A stretch of DNA of 64,000 bases. Origin: Halocaridina rubra (Eukaryota; Arthropoda; Malacostraca; Decapoda; Atyidae). A model generated the notes under the pieces. It was not told where the DNA came from. It searched no databases and saw only the letters and a program-made list of their open reading frames with translations. Positions 11,214-52,394 of the stretch are shown in pieces. The translations under genes were made by a program, and so were the position numbers. The stretch spans positions 1 through 64,000 of the forward strand of contig JAXCGZ010011561.1 in the NCBI GenBank assembly GCA_037179515.1, written 5' to 3'. Each line of letters begins with the position of its first letter. Position 1 is the first letter of the stretch.

Positions 11214-13074
11214 TCATCAATGGACATAGCCCTCATCAAATTTACTGTATGAAAATAAAAGACAAGAGAGAAAAGAGAGTGAATATTTGGAGAACAAGCA
11301 GATGCAACTGGAAATCTATTTAAAATTGGACTAAATAAGTATTGGTAGAATGCAACAGAGATGTCTACTTGCAATTTCCAGGTTCCTATGAATACCATCT
11401 TTTAGTGCTTGAATAACAAAAATATGGTTAGGCAATGGATATTGAAACAGTGCAATGCAGTATAAGTATGTGTATTAAAGCACTAGAAATCTCTGAATTG
11501 ATTTCATAAACCAAACGTAAATATCTCTAGAGAATATTACAGCATGAGAAAAGAAATGAAACTGGGTTCATTACTATAAATGAAAACTGAAAAATGGTAT
11601 TATCAAGTGAAAGAAGATAGTGAAAATGAGAAATAAATAATTTAAGCTACTATGAAGGAAAAATGATACAGAAAGTATTTTATGAATATATTTTGAACGC
11701 TTTCTGCACGCTATATATTGAACTTTATTGTTTTGCAATAAGTATTGGAGCTTTCTAAATGTAAATTCGAAATACAATTTTCTTGAGTCATCTTGAAGTT
11801 GCCAATTGATGTGTAAATCGCTTTTCACAATCCATTTCTCAAGGTGTCGTTTTCCAAAGAATGTTGGTAACCAAGGAATAATAATCATTTGATGTTCCAT
11901 GGCTATTCTTGGATTAGCACGAGGAGAGGTTTCCAATTCTCTTACGCAGTGACTAACTGATGATCAACTACCTCCAAGCTCGCCTGAAGCGAGTCACACA
12001 CTGTACTAAATTTCTTCACCATTGCCTGAAAGGCTCATCTGCTAATCGCAATGTTCTACTCTTTATCTAGAAGATGGCATCCCCCAATACTATGGAGATA
12101 CAACCACAGTAATTTTCGTTTGGTATAGCCCATTGGACTACATGGTTGCCCAGTGCATGGCCGTAATCCTAGACTGACAGTTACTCGGTGCCACTGACGA
12201 CAGTTGGGTTCAAACCCTTCTGCTGCTCATCATGATTGATATAACCAGCATACAACTGTATTTTTTAAAGCCCTATACATCACTCTGAAATACTCATTTA
12301 TATACTTCAAACACTATCATAATGCTTTTCATGCTTCAGGAATAACAATGTGAGGATAGGCTATTTATGTACAGTAATTTTCTCTGAATAAGGCATTTAT
12401 TTGCTTTGAAGAAAATTCAGAGTAATACAGTATAGGTAATACCTGTATTCATATTTTTTCTATTGTGTCTAGTCAATGCTATTGTGCCAAATGGAGGTTT
12501 ATTATTTATTCATATTTGCAATTCTGGGTTTATTGTAGAATCCTTAACATACTTATAAGGTAAGACCATTTTTTTTTTTTTTGCATCACATTGGACCAGT
12601 AATGCACACTCACTGGTATGCAAATGTTTTGCTTTTCTTACTCAAAATAAAAGAAATTTAACATTGATATAATTTATTTAAATGCACATTAGTGATAACT
12701 TGATGCCTGGTGTCTGTGTGCATTGTGAAAAATATTTCCTGCACATGTTCCATGCATAGTTCTTATGTGTCCAGAAGGTTGTGTTTCTCAGCCAAGACCA
12801 GGGAGAAAAGTCTTGGAGTTAGATGATATACTGTACACACAGTTTAAAAACTTAAACTTTTACATACCAGTGAGTGTAACTGTTTAATGCCTTTCAAGTA
12901 TAAAGTGTCATAGTGCCTACAGTCTGCAAACTGTAAACAATTTTCATTATTGTGTAAAATATTATATGTATGTATAAGTTATGTACCATTTATTGTATTG
13001 TAGAACTAACCTGTAATTATAGTTTTGTATATAATGTTCAAGAAAAGGAAGAGGCCCATAAATTTTCACATGAG

Positions 13075-13215
13075 AAGAGGAGGTAGGGATAACCCAGCTG
13101 TGGCTGTCTGGCCTCATTGCAGAATATCCTTGCCTATTTTCCCTGTGGTTGACCAAAGCAGGGTGGTGGTGGGGATTTGTGCAGCCAGCCCACATATAAG
13201 GAGGATAGCAGCCAT
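13075..13215 (+). mobile_element. SINE-C copy, degraded
   Basis: CCCTGTGGTTGACCAAAGCA, GGGTGGTGGTGGGGATTTGT, CCCACATATAAGGAGGATAG. Confidence 0.45.
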
Positions 13216-13387
13216 TGAATATGTAAGTATATGGAAAAATGTAAAGAGCACATTCTATTTCTTTATAGACAGCTTCAAAAAACTACAGTACTTTGTTAAT
13301 CACCAACCATACTCTCCTTACCCATTAATGTACTTAATGGAGCAACTGAGTTGGCAGAAGATAGAAAATAACAATCATTTTATGTGT

Positions 13388-13538
13388 CTCAAGTAGTTCC
13401 CATTTGAGTGGGAGTAGACACAGATATGTTGGATCAGTGAGATTAAGGCTAGATTCCCTTCCTAATGCCACGTAGTGGGATCAAACCCATGTGAATCGCT
13501 TCCCGACTCATGCACTCTACCACTGGGGTACTGTAGCC
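13388..13538 (-). mobile_element. SINE-A copy
   Basis: Full-length: reversed tail TTCCCATTTGAGTGGGAGTA at left, box B-like GGGATCAAACCCAT and tRNA-like head CTCTACCACTGGGGTACTGT at right. Confidence 0.75.
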
Positions 13539-13762
13539 CCATAGAAAATGGTAACTGATTGTACTAAATGACTAAATAGATTGTACTGATAGTAGTAAAT
13601 GATTATATGATGTAGGTTAGGTCAGCATTTTTTCTTTGTCAAAAACCAACTTATCTTGTGTAATCAATATGGTACATTTGTCTTTAAAGGCAAACTCAGT
13701 TTACAAGAAAAACGATGGCTACAGTAACCCAGTTAAAGCAAGCAGTAAAGCTCCATAAGTGG

Positions 13763-13909
13763 GAATAGCGGTGGCGCATGGGTAGTGTATTATTTGGAAA
13801 GTGTCAAACCCGTTGAGCCCAGTGAGTGGCATTAGGAAGAGCATCCTGTCTAAATTCTCAAGCTTTGACCTGTGTCCATCCTTATTCGAAAGGGGAGTAA
13901 TATTGACAC
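13763..13909 (+). mobile_element. SINE-A copy
   Basis: Plus orientation: diverged head GTGGCGCATGGGTAGTG, body GGCATTAGGAAGAGCATCCT, tail TCCTTATTCGAAAGGGGAGT then AATATTGAC. Confidence 0.7.
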
Positions 13910-14344
13910 AAAACGGCAAAATGTACAGATACGTAAGTGCTTTATACAATAGCTAGTTATAATTTTCCTCATAAACCTCTCATGATAAGGCATTACTCAA
14001 TAAAAATCGTTTTGCAAATGTAAATGTACATGTAATTTTTTTTCCGTGTATAATTCTTTTCTTGTTCTGTTGTTTAATTTTTCTAGTGCTGTACTGTATA
14101 GCAAATATAGAAAAAATAAAAGCTTTTCATATATTTAGCAGCTTTTACACATACTGGGTTGCTTGTCTATTTACTTTTCTCTTTTTTGCTGCTAGCTTTA
14201 TGTATCTGAAATGTTACATTTACTTGTAGAAATGTTTGGAGCTGTTCCTTAAACATTCTAAAAGCTAAATATTTTAACAATTTGTTCATTCTTATTGACA
14301 TTAGTGCCAAAGATTATTTGTATGAAGACTGTATGATCATACTC

Positions 14345-14645
14345 AGTTGTGTATATAGATGACGAGGGCCAGAGAGATTTCTCACACCTGCTAGCACAGT
14401 AAACGTGATATAAAGCAGTGGGAGTATACCAGCTGCAGCTGTTGGGCATCACACCAGATCCTCATCCCACTTACCCAGTGGATGACCCCAAGCAAGGTAC
14501 TGAATGGAAGAACAGTGGCAATCCTTTATCCCCAAGGAACTAAGATGAGAGATCGAGATATGTTAGCTTCAAGTGAATGTGTACTTTGACTCGGCCACCA
14601 CCCTTATAAGGAGGATTAAGGCCATCACAATTGGATTGTCTGTGT
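14345..14645 (+). mobile_element. SINE-C copy
   Basis: ACGAGGGCCAGAGAGATTTC, CCCAGTGGATGACCCCAAGC, CCCCAAGGAACTAAGATGAG, TTGACTCGGCCACCACCCTT. Parallel to 62290-62592 along its length. Confidence 0.65.
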
Positions 14646-15529
14646 TCTTTCCATTCAGAATTAATCCAACTTAAATGTGCACTCATGAAAGCAAACAATT
14701 CGTGAGAGAAAAATTGAAATTTTTTTTAAACATTGTTCAGTCTACAAAATGCAGAGCCTCTGAGCCAATATAAGATTAGTTTGATATACAACTTAACCCT
14801 GGGGGCAAATATAAGACTAGTTCTATATAAGACATTTCTTAAAAGTATTTGAATTAAAAACAGGTTACCTTAGATATTGTCATATATAGACATGTAGCTT
14901 ATAAGACTTTTGAAATTTGATTGAAATAAAGATTACCTTGTCATAAAAAGATATGTGGCTACAGGCGCTGAAGAGGTATTAATTGTCGTACAGGTATATA
15001 GCAGTACGGATCTTAGGGTGAGTAGTCAAAGTTCAAGACTGAACTAAATAAGGTATTATTGTATAACATACGTTGGTAATAACTGTAGATTTATCCAAAA
15101 TATTTATGTGAAGATGTTTGATATATATATACTGCAGAACCATAACCAAAGAAAGTGGTACATATTTGATGTCGCTTCAAGATTTAGTAATTGACCGGAG
15201 AGTATGCAGTCAATAGAAAGAATGAGGAAAAAAAAAGGACTCCACAATTGCTGTCACTTCAACAGGAGGAGGCATTACTGCGATGAGAGTGGCATGTCAT
15301 TTTGGTTGGCAGACTTCGTAAATACAATTACAACGCACGTATGATGCATTACAATCGCAGTAATCAAAGTTGTTTTTGAAAATCTTATTGGGCAACAAAG
15401 GAGGCAACATACGTCACGAGGAACACTTGACACAATCATTCTTTGCACGATATACATTCCTAGATGCATGAACAACAAAAAAACTTCTGTTCAAGAGAAG
15501 AGAAAGGTGGATGAAAACATACAACTTGG

Positions 15530-15625
15530 ATATATAGAAAGGAATTAAGGCTAAATACCCTTCATATCACCCTGTAGGATCGAACCCATTTTAGTAACTT
15601 TACCACCGAGCTACCACAGACTCCA
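15530..15625 (-). mobile_element. SINE-A fragment
   Basis: AATTAAGGCTAAATACCCTT, GGATCGAACCCATTTTAG (box B complement), TTTACCACCGAGCTACCACA (box A complement). Confidence 0.6.
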
Positions 15626-17819
15626 ATTAAAAGGAAAATATTAAAAAAAACACTTTTCATTTACTAATTTATTATGGAAAAATGATAATAAACAATGAGT
15701 CTTATTAAATGGGTCTTTCATGCAATTAAAAAATAATTGAGACAAAAAACATCATTTATTACATAATACCAGAAATTTGAGCAAAATATCTTGCTTATAA
15801 ACAAACAAAATATACTAGACACTAGTGAGGAGAAAACTATCAACCTATTAGGTATTAAATCAATGCAAGTAAGTTTTAGAGAATCATTCATTTATATTAT
15901 CAAAAGAAATGTTATATATGTTTAAAAGACAACATAAAAATGGAGCACAGATATGCAAATAACTGCCCTATATTGAAGCAAAAGGCATCTGTGTAACACT
16001 ATATATCTCATATAGAATAAGTAGCTACAGGTGAGAACACGTACAGGTGCACAAAAAAAAGTTTTACATAATCCAGTTAAAAAAATCTTAATTAAACCCA
16101 CATAATCAAACGCAAACAAAAAGGGGGACGAGATATATAACCACCTTTAAGCAATTAAGCAAGTATTTAAACAACTAAAAGCCGTTCTTATATCTAATCT
16201 AAGCCTTTGCAGGGAAAACATTTATCGAATATAATTATATACAAATTACATATATACTGTATATATTTTTTTATGAGATACATTTTTGCAGTTTTTGAGA
16301 AAATGCTCCAAACTTAATTAAAAAACCTCTTTTCTTTTCCTAATTGTTAGTAGTTTTTCCAAGGCATAAAAAACATATAAAAAGACTTTTTTTTTCTTAC
16401 ACGATATTCCTTTTCCCTTCTATAGAGAGTTATACATCAAAGCTAAGAAACACTGAATTGCTTAAACCTTAAGAATTAAACCTTACATATGCCGCTGTCC
16501 CTGGCTAGCCTAGACTGCCTCTTCTAACCTATGGTTCAACATGTCCTTCAAGTATGGCTTACGCAACTACCGTCAATTCTGCTTCGCTAAATCCCGTCCA
16601 GGTTCCATCGTCTTAACGAGAGTACAATCGCCATCGCAATCGCAGTACGGATTTGCAAAACACTTGCACAAAAGTGCGTAACGGGTAATAGTACCGTGTT
16701 CCATATACAGTACTGGAAAGATCAAAATTCATTCCACAAATAACCCACAACTCCTTCAGTTGCTATAAGCATTGGTGAAATATGCAAGAGCACGGAAACG
16801 TATTATCAGGAAAATTTCATTGCATACAGAGCCTTTGGAGGCAGCGCAGACAATGGAAAACGGACTTATCTCACATCTCGACTCTTCACCATTTCCTCGT
16901 AGCAGTGGTTATATCAATGGCAAATTAACCCAGAAGAAATATCAATTATGAATTTAACATGGCCAGGCCCATGCACAGGGAACATCAATCATCAAGGACA
17001 CGATCGTCACACCTCAAAAAGGCTCACACAATTCCTTTACAGGCAATATCGCGAAACTGAAAAGCCATCTATACTGGTTCATAACCGGATTTTAAGACCA
17101 GACAACCAACATATGTAAAAACAGTACCTTATTAACACTGGATCAGATTGAAATACTTGCAGAAAATCTCACAAGAATTTTCAGCAATCAGACATATCAA
17201 CATCAGAGCATAACATCTGAACAGGAATTTTGTCCTTACCCTACAGTGCATAATGGGTTTTATCTGTTTCGCCTGTGCCCCAGCACACTTAAAAATACAT
17301 GCCAAGTACACGACATACCCGGTAAGTCACAAAACTCAATTAGAACAACAAACTAATATTAAATGCAGAATGAATTTTTTTTTTACCATGATTTAATACC
17401 CTGCTGAAGCTAGCAGGGTGGGCAAACTAATAAAAAAAAAAAAAGACAGACGGGCTTAATCACTATTAAAAAGTGTTATAACTCATAACGACATCGAAAT
17501 AATGCTTAAAACCAAGAACTAATATGATATGAACTAATGTTAAAATGCTCTTACCATATTCAAATTTGCTCAAAGTTATTTTTCATAATTTTGAGACTGA
17601 ACTATATCTATGGCACCAAAGTAAGGAAGACAGTTACTAAAGTTAATTATTTCTTCTGCAACATTTACAAACCACAGTTAACAACCAATAAGGGATTGTC
17701 ACTTTTTTTAAGCTACTCTTACGTCTAGCACATATATTTTAACTTGATAAATGGAAAAAAAAAATATTCCATCATCCCAAAGTACTTGGCAAGTCCACTA
17801 AAAAGCATGCTGGGGCACA

Positions 17820-18221
17820 TTACCGCAATGAGAGCAGCATGTCGTTTTGGCAGACTTCGTAAATATCGGCACAATGCATCGAAGAAAGTACGTATGACAT
17901 GATACGATCACAGAATTTCAAGTTGTCCTTTGGCAATTTTACTGGGCAAGCGCAACGAATGCTTCTATCTGGGAACACCGCATCGAGGAGAGACCCGAGG
18001 CAACTGCTAGACTGCTCGGCAGAAAGCTCGGCGTTGCCATTTTGTGCACTGGAATTGACAGAATGCCAGCAGTAGCTCAATACGGGCGAAACAATCGCCT
18101 GCGAGACTCGCTCCGACTCAACAATGCTTGAGACACGCTTTGCTGATGCAGCAACCAACAAAGGAGGGGTCAATGAACTTTTCAAATTCGTATCCATAAC
18201 AGCAAAGGACAACGCGTGCAT
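17820..18221 (-). other. unassigned 133-codon ORF in the eIF4B 3' UTR zone
   Basis: An open frame 116 bases after the eIF4B stop and out of frame with it. No family is recognised. The last ~60 codons have a diverged partner at 15478-15275 that is also open and ends at the equivalent stop (QNDMLLSLR versus QNDMPLSSQ). It may be a remnant of a duplicated small coding unit or chance in a duplicated UTR. Confidence 0.25.
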
Positions 18222-18336
18222 AGGTCAAGGATGCGATAACACTTAAACAAGAGACACGGCTCTGCCAGCACAGGGGTCAGACGGCCACTTAACCTACGTA
18301 CCATGAAACAAGCCCTAGACACTCTCCGAGGTTAAG

Positions 18337-45100
<26,764 letters not shown>

Positions 45101-45639
45101 CCCAAGGTAAGTCTCTCTCTCCTACCATAACAATGAAATAAATGACAACCGTCTTGCGTCGTTCCTTCTTCTTCTTCTTCTTTCGGAAAAATTTTAGGAA
45201 TTTGAGATTTCTTGATTAGATTTTGGGTATAATTATGTTTGCTATCAATTATGTACTTAGCTTTGCGTATATTAATTGTAATTAGTATTTAATGTATATT
45301 TTTAATATGAATATAGCTTATGTTTCATCAATCAGATGAAATAAAAGAGGATTTATATATATTTTCTTCTTTCTGTGAGTTTATAGGAATTTGGAATTAA
45401 TTTAATGTTTTTTAAAGGGAATTATTATTTTTTGTGATCAATATCATATTTAGTTTTATCCCGCTTAGGCTAAAATTTATTTATGAAAATTAGTTTCAGT
45501 ATGAATTTAATTAAAATTTTCACAATTTCATGAAAATAGCTTTAGAGCACAAAAAAAAAATGTTTAGCTCATGTATTCATTTTACAGAAAAAAAATACCT
45601 CGGGGGGGGTAATCATGTGAGTCTGAAAGAGAGTAACGA

Positions 45640-45775
45640 GGGTGTGACCCCACCGCTGGGAGTTAAGGATAGCATCCAGCCTTAATCCCCAGGTGTCCAC
45701 CCCAACGCCCAGAGGTGGGATTGAACTCGCGTTAGTCTCTTCAGGACTCGCATGTTTATCACTGAGCTATTTTTC
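45640..45775 (-). mobile_element. rearranged SINE-A-like copy
   Basis: Contains GGATAGCATCCAGCCTTAAT, GTGTCCACCCCAACGCCCAG and then, in the opposite sense, GGTGGGATTGAACTCGCG with TTATCACTGAGCTATTT. Pieces of body and head appear inverted relative to each other. Confidence 0.45.
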
Positions 45776-45827
45776 TGCAATATTAACACACAAAAAGATG
45801 CACTGTTATTATCATTATAGTTACCTT

Positions 45828-45878
<51 letters not shown>

Positions 45879-45887
45879 ATGGGGACC

Positions 45888-46023
45888 ATGGTAGAGTAGT
45901 GGTTACAGCACCTGACCTAAGAAGGGACAAACCCATTCTCGAGCCCACTCCGGGGCATCAGGAGGGGCATCCGGCCATAATTCCCTAGCTCCAACCTGTC
46001 TGTACGCATCCCCATTCAAAATG
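45888..46023 (+). mobile_element. SINE-A copy, left part (interrupted by LINE-1 copy C)
   Basis: Head ATGGTAGAGTAGTGGTTACA, body GGGGCATCCGGCCATAATTC, tail CGCATCCCCATTCAAAATG. The missing tail end GGAATTAATAGTGAC lies at 46580-46594, beyond the inserted LINE-1 fragment. Confidence 0.8.
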
Positions 46024-46577
46024 AACATAAGAACATAAGAATAGGGGACACTGCAACATGCCTACTGGCACACACGAGGCAGCTCCATTTCTGAATGGTA
46101 TTTTCAGCATGTCTAACCTATTCTATTCTACTCTACTTATTTATTCTATTTTTCTTTTTATGATTTGTCTAATAAGCACTAACCTATTCATACCCACCCT
46201 ACCTCTGTCATATGTCTATCTAATCTACATTTGAAGGTGTCTAAGGTATTGGCATTTACTATCCTACTAGGAAGCCTGTTCCATGCATCAGCTACTCTAT
46301 TACCAAACCAATTTTTACCAATTTCCCTTCTGAACCTAAATTGATCAAGCTTAAATCCATTATTACGAGTTCTGGTTTGATCATGAATTTTTAAAACTTT
46401 ATTAATATCTCCCTTGTTACTCCCTTTAAACCATTTATACACTTCAATCATATCCCCCCTAACTCTTCGCCTCTCTAGAGAATGTAGATTAAGTTTTTTT
46501 AATCTGTCCTCATATGGTAGATTTCTGATATTGTATATCATCTTGGTCATTCTTCGCTGCACTCTCTCCAAGGATTC
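46024..46577 (-). mobile_element. LINE-1 copy C: 3' fragment inside an SINE
   Basis: The minus strand reads the RT C-terminal part (ERVQRRMTKMIYNIRNLPYE onward, 46571-46188) and the 3' UTR, ending in the TTCTTATG-type tail (CATAAGAACATAAG on +). It is 5' truncated and interrupts an SINE-A copy. Confidence 0.9.
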
Positions 46578-46613
46578 TTGGAATTAATAGTGACCATACA
46601 AACTGTAAAAACC

Positions 46614-46616
<3 letters not shown>

Positions 46617-46700
<84 letters not shown>
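46617..46700. repeat. (TTA)n microsatellite
   Basis: Lies between LINE-1 copies C and E. Confidence 0.95.
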
Positions 46701-46701
<1 letters not shown>

Positions 46702-46913
46702 ACCTTCAAATGTAGATTAGATAGACATATGACAGAGGTAGGGTGGGTATGAATAGGTTAGTGCTTATTAGAAAAATAATACAAAGAAAAATAGAATAAA
46801 TAAGTAGAGTAGAATAGAATAGGTTAGACATGCTGAAAATACCATTCAAAAATGGAGCTCCCTCGTGTGTGCCAGTAGGCATGTTGCAGTGTCCCCTATT
46901 CTTATGTTCTTAT
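46701..46913 (+). mobile_element. LINE-1 copy E: 3' tip embedded in TTA arrays
   Basis: About 210 bases matching the end of the LINE-1 ORF (TFKCRLDRHMTEVGWV) and the 3' UTR. The left edge abuts (TTA)n. The right edge, TTCTTATGTTC, runs straight into another (TTA)n. Confidence 0.88.
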
Positions 46914-46934
46914 TATTATTATTATTATTATTAG

Positions 46935-47145
46935 TAGTAGTAGTAGTAGTAGTCTCAGTGGCTCAAGCGGTAGCGTCCGCGACTCTGAGGCGTCAGGTCG
47001 AGGGTTCGCGCCCCGTCACGATCTGAGGTTAGCAAGGGCATGCACTCAGGGTAACGATTACAACTGCCAAAACAAGTCCCTCGCAAGAAGGCAACCGCCC
47101 TAGCCTTTGGTAGAAAAGGGAGTCCGTGACGTCAAACCGAAACAT
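46935..47145 (+). mobile_element. SINE-B copy
   Basis: Head CTCAGTGGCTCAAGCGGTAG, box B GAGGGTTCGCGCCCCG, body CACTCAGGGTAACGATTACA, tail AAAAGGGAGTCCGTGACGTC. It lies between TTA arrays. Confidence 0.75.
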
Positions 47146-47149
47146 CATT

Positions 47150-48019
<870 letters not shown>

Positions 48020-51000
48020 GGTCAAATAACTGGGAGTCTAAGGATAAGAACCATTTGTTACATAGAACAAATATTAACAAAAAGAATAGCCACAAGAAGA
48101 GTGAAGCTAGAGAAAGTTTAAAAGTATATTATACAAATAGCCGTAGTTTAGGTAACAAGATAGAAGAACTGAGAGCCATAGTATGTAGTGAGAGACCGGA
48201 TATAATATGCATTAGTGAAAGTTGGATTAATTTAGAAAGCAAACACCTTAAAGCTGAGTACATAATTACAGGATATAAACTTTATAATGCTGATCGTAGT
48301 GCAGATAAAAGAGGGGGAGGGGTAATTATGTATATTAAAGATAGCCTCAGAAGCTGCATTAAGTCTGGAATTAAGACAAATCTAAATTCAGAAACCTTAT
48401 GGGTTGAAATTAAAAATAATATAGAAAGTCTAGTTGTAGGAGTAGTCTACAGACCACCTGATCTAGATAATATAGAGTCGCAAGTTATATACGATGAAAT
48501 TTCTAAAGTGAGCAGATCAAATAGAATTTGCATTGTAGGCGATTTTAATTTTAGACATATTAACTGGGAAACCATAACAGGTGATAGTAGCTCTAAGGAG
48601 TTTTTGGAAGTAGTAGAAGACAATTTCCTTTCTCAGCATGTACATGAAGCAACACGGGGGGTGAATACACTAGATTTAGTTCTTAGTAATAGAGAGAATA
48701 TGGTTACAAATTTAGAAGTTGGTGAAAAATTGGGCAACAGTGACCATGATTCCATTAGATTTAACATAATTTTCAAGGAAACTATAAAGGAAAATAAGAA
48801 TATTGTTCCAAACTTTAGAGCAGGAGATTTTGAGGGCTTAAAAACTAAATTATCTAATGAGGTATGGGAAGGGATTTCTGGGGTACAGATGTGGGTAGTT
48901 AATCCAGCAGGTCAGGTCGCAGGTAGCGGATTACCCCGAAATTTGAGTACCACATGCCAAGGATTATCACAAGATAAGATCAATATATTAAATTCTCTCA
49001 CAGGAAAGAACAGCAGCCCGTCAGTTAATATAAATTTGGATGAGGAATATAACAATTTTGTCATGACTCTTAAGAATAGTCAGAGAGACTATATTCCCAT
49101 GAAACATTGCAGATCAAGAAAAAATGACCCTAAATGGATGAACAATAGAATAAAGAATCTTATAGGTATTAAAAGAGGAATATACAGGAAACTAAAAAGA
49201 GGTGAAGAGCAGGTGAGGCAGCAATATATACAGTTAAACAGGGAAGTTAAAAAGATAGTTAGAGAGTCGAAAAGAAAATACGAAGTTCGAATAGCAGGAG
49301 AAGCTAAAGAAAATCCTAAAGGGTTTTATCAACATTATCAAACAAAATTTAAGGAAAAAGTCGGACCAATTGAAGTAGCCAATGGCCATATCACAGATGA
49401 CGATAAAGTGATGTGTACATGTTTAAATGATTATTTCTTATCTGTATTTACAAATGAAAACTTGGAAAATATTCCGGAAGTAGAATCCATTTACAGAGAC
49501 AGTCCCGATAATATACTTAGTTCAATAAATATTACGAGAGAGGAGGTAATAAAAGAAATAGATAAATTAAAGGCTCATAAATCTCCGGGACCTGATGGAA
49601 TATATGCTAGAATATTAAAGGAATGCAAGGAAGAGCTTAGTTGTCCTCTAACTGCATTATTTAATAATTCAATAAAATTAGGATCGGTACCCATGGAGTG
49701 GAAATTGGCAGATGTGGTACCAATATTTAAAAAAGGAGAACGTGTTAAAAAGAATAATTATAGGCCGGTAAGTTTAACGTCAACAGTGGGTAAGATTCTA
49801 GAATCCATAATTGCAAATAAAATAAGGGCACATCTAGAATTACACAGACTGATAAAACTTTCACAACACGGGTTTCTTAAGGGTTTTTCGTGCCTTACAA
49901 ACTTACTGTCTTTTTATTCAGAAGTTTACGAGGCAGTAGATTGTGGCAAAGAATATGATACAATATATCTAGATTTTAGCAAAGCTTTTGATAGAGTTCC
50001 TCACAAAAGATTAGTTAAAAAGCTGGAAGCTCATGGTATAGGAGGAGCTGTGCTCAGATGGATCAAACAATGGTTAAAAGACAGAAAACAGAGGGTTTGC
50101 ATAAATGGAGAGAAATCAGAGTGGGGCTCGGTTACTAGCGGGGTACCACAAGGCTCGGTACTGGGTCCCCTATTATTCATCGTATATCTAAATGATCTGG
50201 ATTCGGATATCAGTAGTAACCTAAGTAAATTCGCAGACGACACTAAAATAGGTAGAACTATAAATGGAAAAGAAGACATTCATGCTTTACAGGAAGATCT
50301 AAATAGATTATCTGAATGGTCGGACAAATGGCAAATGGAATTTAATGTTGAAAAATGTGAAGTAGTTAAAATGGGTACTATAAAAGACAATACTAGTTAT
50401 AAGCTAAATAACCATGAAATCATGAGTTCTCAGTGTGAAAGGGATTTGGGAGTTCTTGTGAGTAGTAGTCTTAAGCCAAGAGAGCAATGCACAGCAGTCA
50501 GAAATAAAGCAAACAGAATTTTAGGATTTATCTCAAGAAGCGTCAGCAATAGGACGGAAAAAGTTATTTTGCAGCTCTATCTTGCATTAGTTAGGCCCCA
50601 TTTAGATTATGCTGTGCAATTCTGGTCACCCTATTATAGAATGGAAATTGAATCCTTGGAGAGAGTGCAGCGAAGAATGACCAAGATGATACACAATATC
50701 AGAAATCTACCATATGAGGACAGATTAAAAAAACTTAATCTACATTCTCTAGAGAGGAGAAGAGTTAGGGAGGATATGATTGAAGTGTATAAATGGTTTA
50801 AAGGGATTAACAAGGGAGATATTAATAAAGTTTTAAAAATTCATGATCAAACCAGAACTCGTAATAATGGATTTAAGCTTGATAAATTTAGGTTCAGAAG
50901 GGAAATTGGTAAAAATTGGTTTGGTAATAGAGTAGCTGATGCATGGAACAAGCTTCCTAGTAGGATAGTAAATGCCAATACCTTAGACACCTTCAAATGT

Positions 51001-51206
51001 AGATTAGATAGACATATGACAGAGGTAGGGTGGGTATGAATAGGTTAGTGCTTATTAGAAAAATCATAAAAAGAAAAATAGAATAAATAAGTAGAGTAGA
51101 ACAGAATAGGTTAGACATGCTGAAAATACAATTCAAAAATGGAGCTGCCTCGTGTGTGCCAGTAGGCATGTTGCAGTGTCCTCTATTCTTATGTTCTTAT
51201 GTTCTT

Positions 51207-51209
<3 letters not shown>
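48020..51209 (+). mobile_element. LINE-1 copy B: intact EN-RT ORF, 5' truncated
   Basis: A 994-codon ORF (48055-51039) carries the same endonuclease and RT motifs as copy A, with only scattered differences (for example CEVVKMG for CKVVKMG). The frame is intact through DKRGGGVIMYIKD where copy A is broken. Homology to copy A starts at its position 1667, abutting an (ATC)n tract, so about 130 bases of the 5' part are missing. The 3' end has the TTCTTATG repeats. The domain layout should allow target-primed reverse transcription, but the promoter and any ORF1 are absent. Confidence 0.93.
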
Positions 51210-51601
<392 letters not shown>

Positions 51602-52067
51602 TTATCACCGCTGAAGCAAACAGAGCAACTTTTGGATTATACCCTTATCAATCTCATGCGTTCCTTCATCTATCTATTGGAAATGAAGCTTCAATAAGGA
51701 TGAAGATGCCAATCTATCACTATCCTATCCCTTGAAGTCGGCTTTTACGACACTCAGTGAATACGAGAGCGATAAAGAATAGTCATAATAAAGATATACA
51801 ATACAGTATAAAGAACTGCCATAGTCTTATATGAAATATGGTTACTAATGTCCGTAGAGTTTCTCAAATTATTTCATAGAAAACTATTTAGGGATAACTC
51901 GTGACAATTCAATATATATTTTATAGATTGTTTTTCTAGTTATGAGACAAATTGTGCTTCTTGATTATGATATCAATGCTTTATTTAGCCTTGCATATAA
52001 TTATTTGCTACAAAATTTAGAAAATACGCGAAGAATGGGGAGAATGGTGAACATGAATTAAAGAAAT

Positions 52068-52104
52068 AGCTTCTTCTTCATCTTCTCTTCTTCTCTTCTT
52101 CTTC

Positions 52105-52202
<98 letters not shown>
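52068..52202. repeat. (TTC)n/(TTA)n microsatellite
   Basis: CTTCTT-rich tract followed by (TTA)n, adjoining a LINE-2 fragment. Confidence 0.95.
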
Positions 52203-52204
52203 AC

Positions 52205-52350
52205 TGTTCAAAGATGATTTTATGAGTGTGACACTCGGACGGGCAAAGAAAAAGTGCCCTCATCGGGCCCGGACACCAAAAAATGCCTTTAAGAAAAACT
52301 AATAGATCAAGGACCATTTAGAAATCAGAGCTTGGTAAGCAATACAGAGA
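52205..52350 (-). mobile_element. LINE-2 3' UTR fragment
   Basis: Matches the LINE-2 3' end (GAGTGTGACACTCGGACGGG, GCCCTCATCGGGCCCGG) and adjoins a (TTA)n array on the left. Confidence 0.6.
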
Positions 52351-52394
52351 TATGTTAGAAGAACAGTTAAAGTAATGTATTTTGAATATTGTTT

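Larger units (their letters stand above)
11214..15272. other. 3' UTR and intergenic stretch between converging genes
   Basis: After the gene 1 stop, AT-rich sequence continues with SINE-A copies (13388-13538, 13763-13909) and SINE-C copies (13075, 14345). No further gene is seen. A tRNA-like GGTTCAAACCC near 12208 is isolated and too weak to call. Confidence 0.6.
15273..18336 (-). other. eIF4B 3' UTR zone with duplicated segment
   Basis: AT-rich, no introns seen. A ~190-base segment at 17816-18005 recurs diverged at 15273-15460 (GCAGACTTCGTAAATA in both). Candidate minus-strand poly(A) signals lie at 15755-15760 and 15668-15673. Confidence 0.45.
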
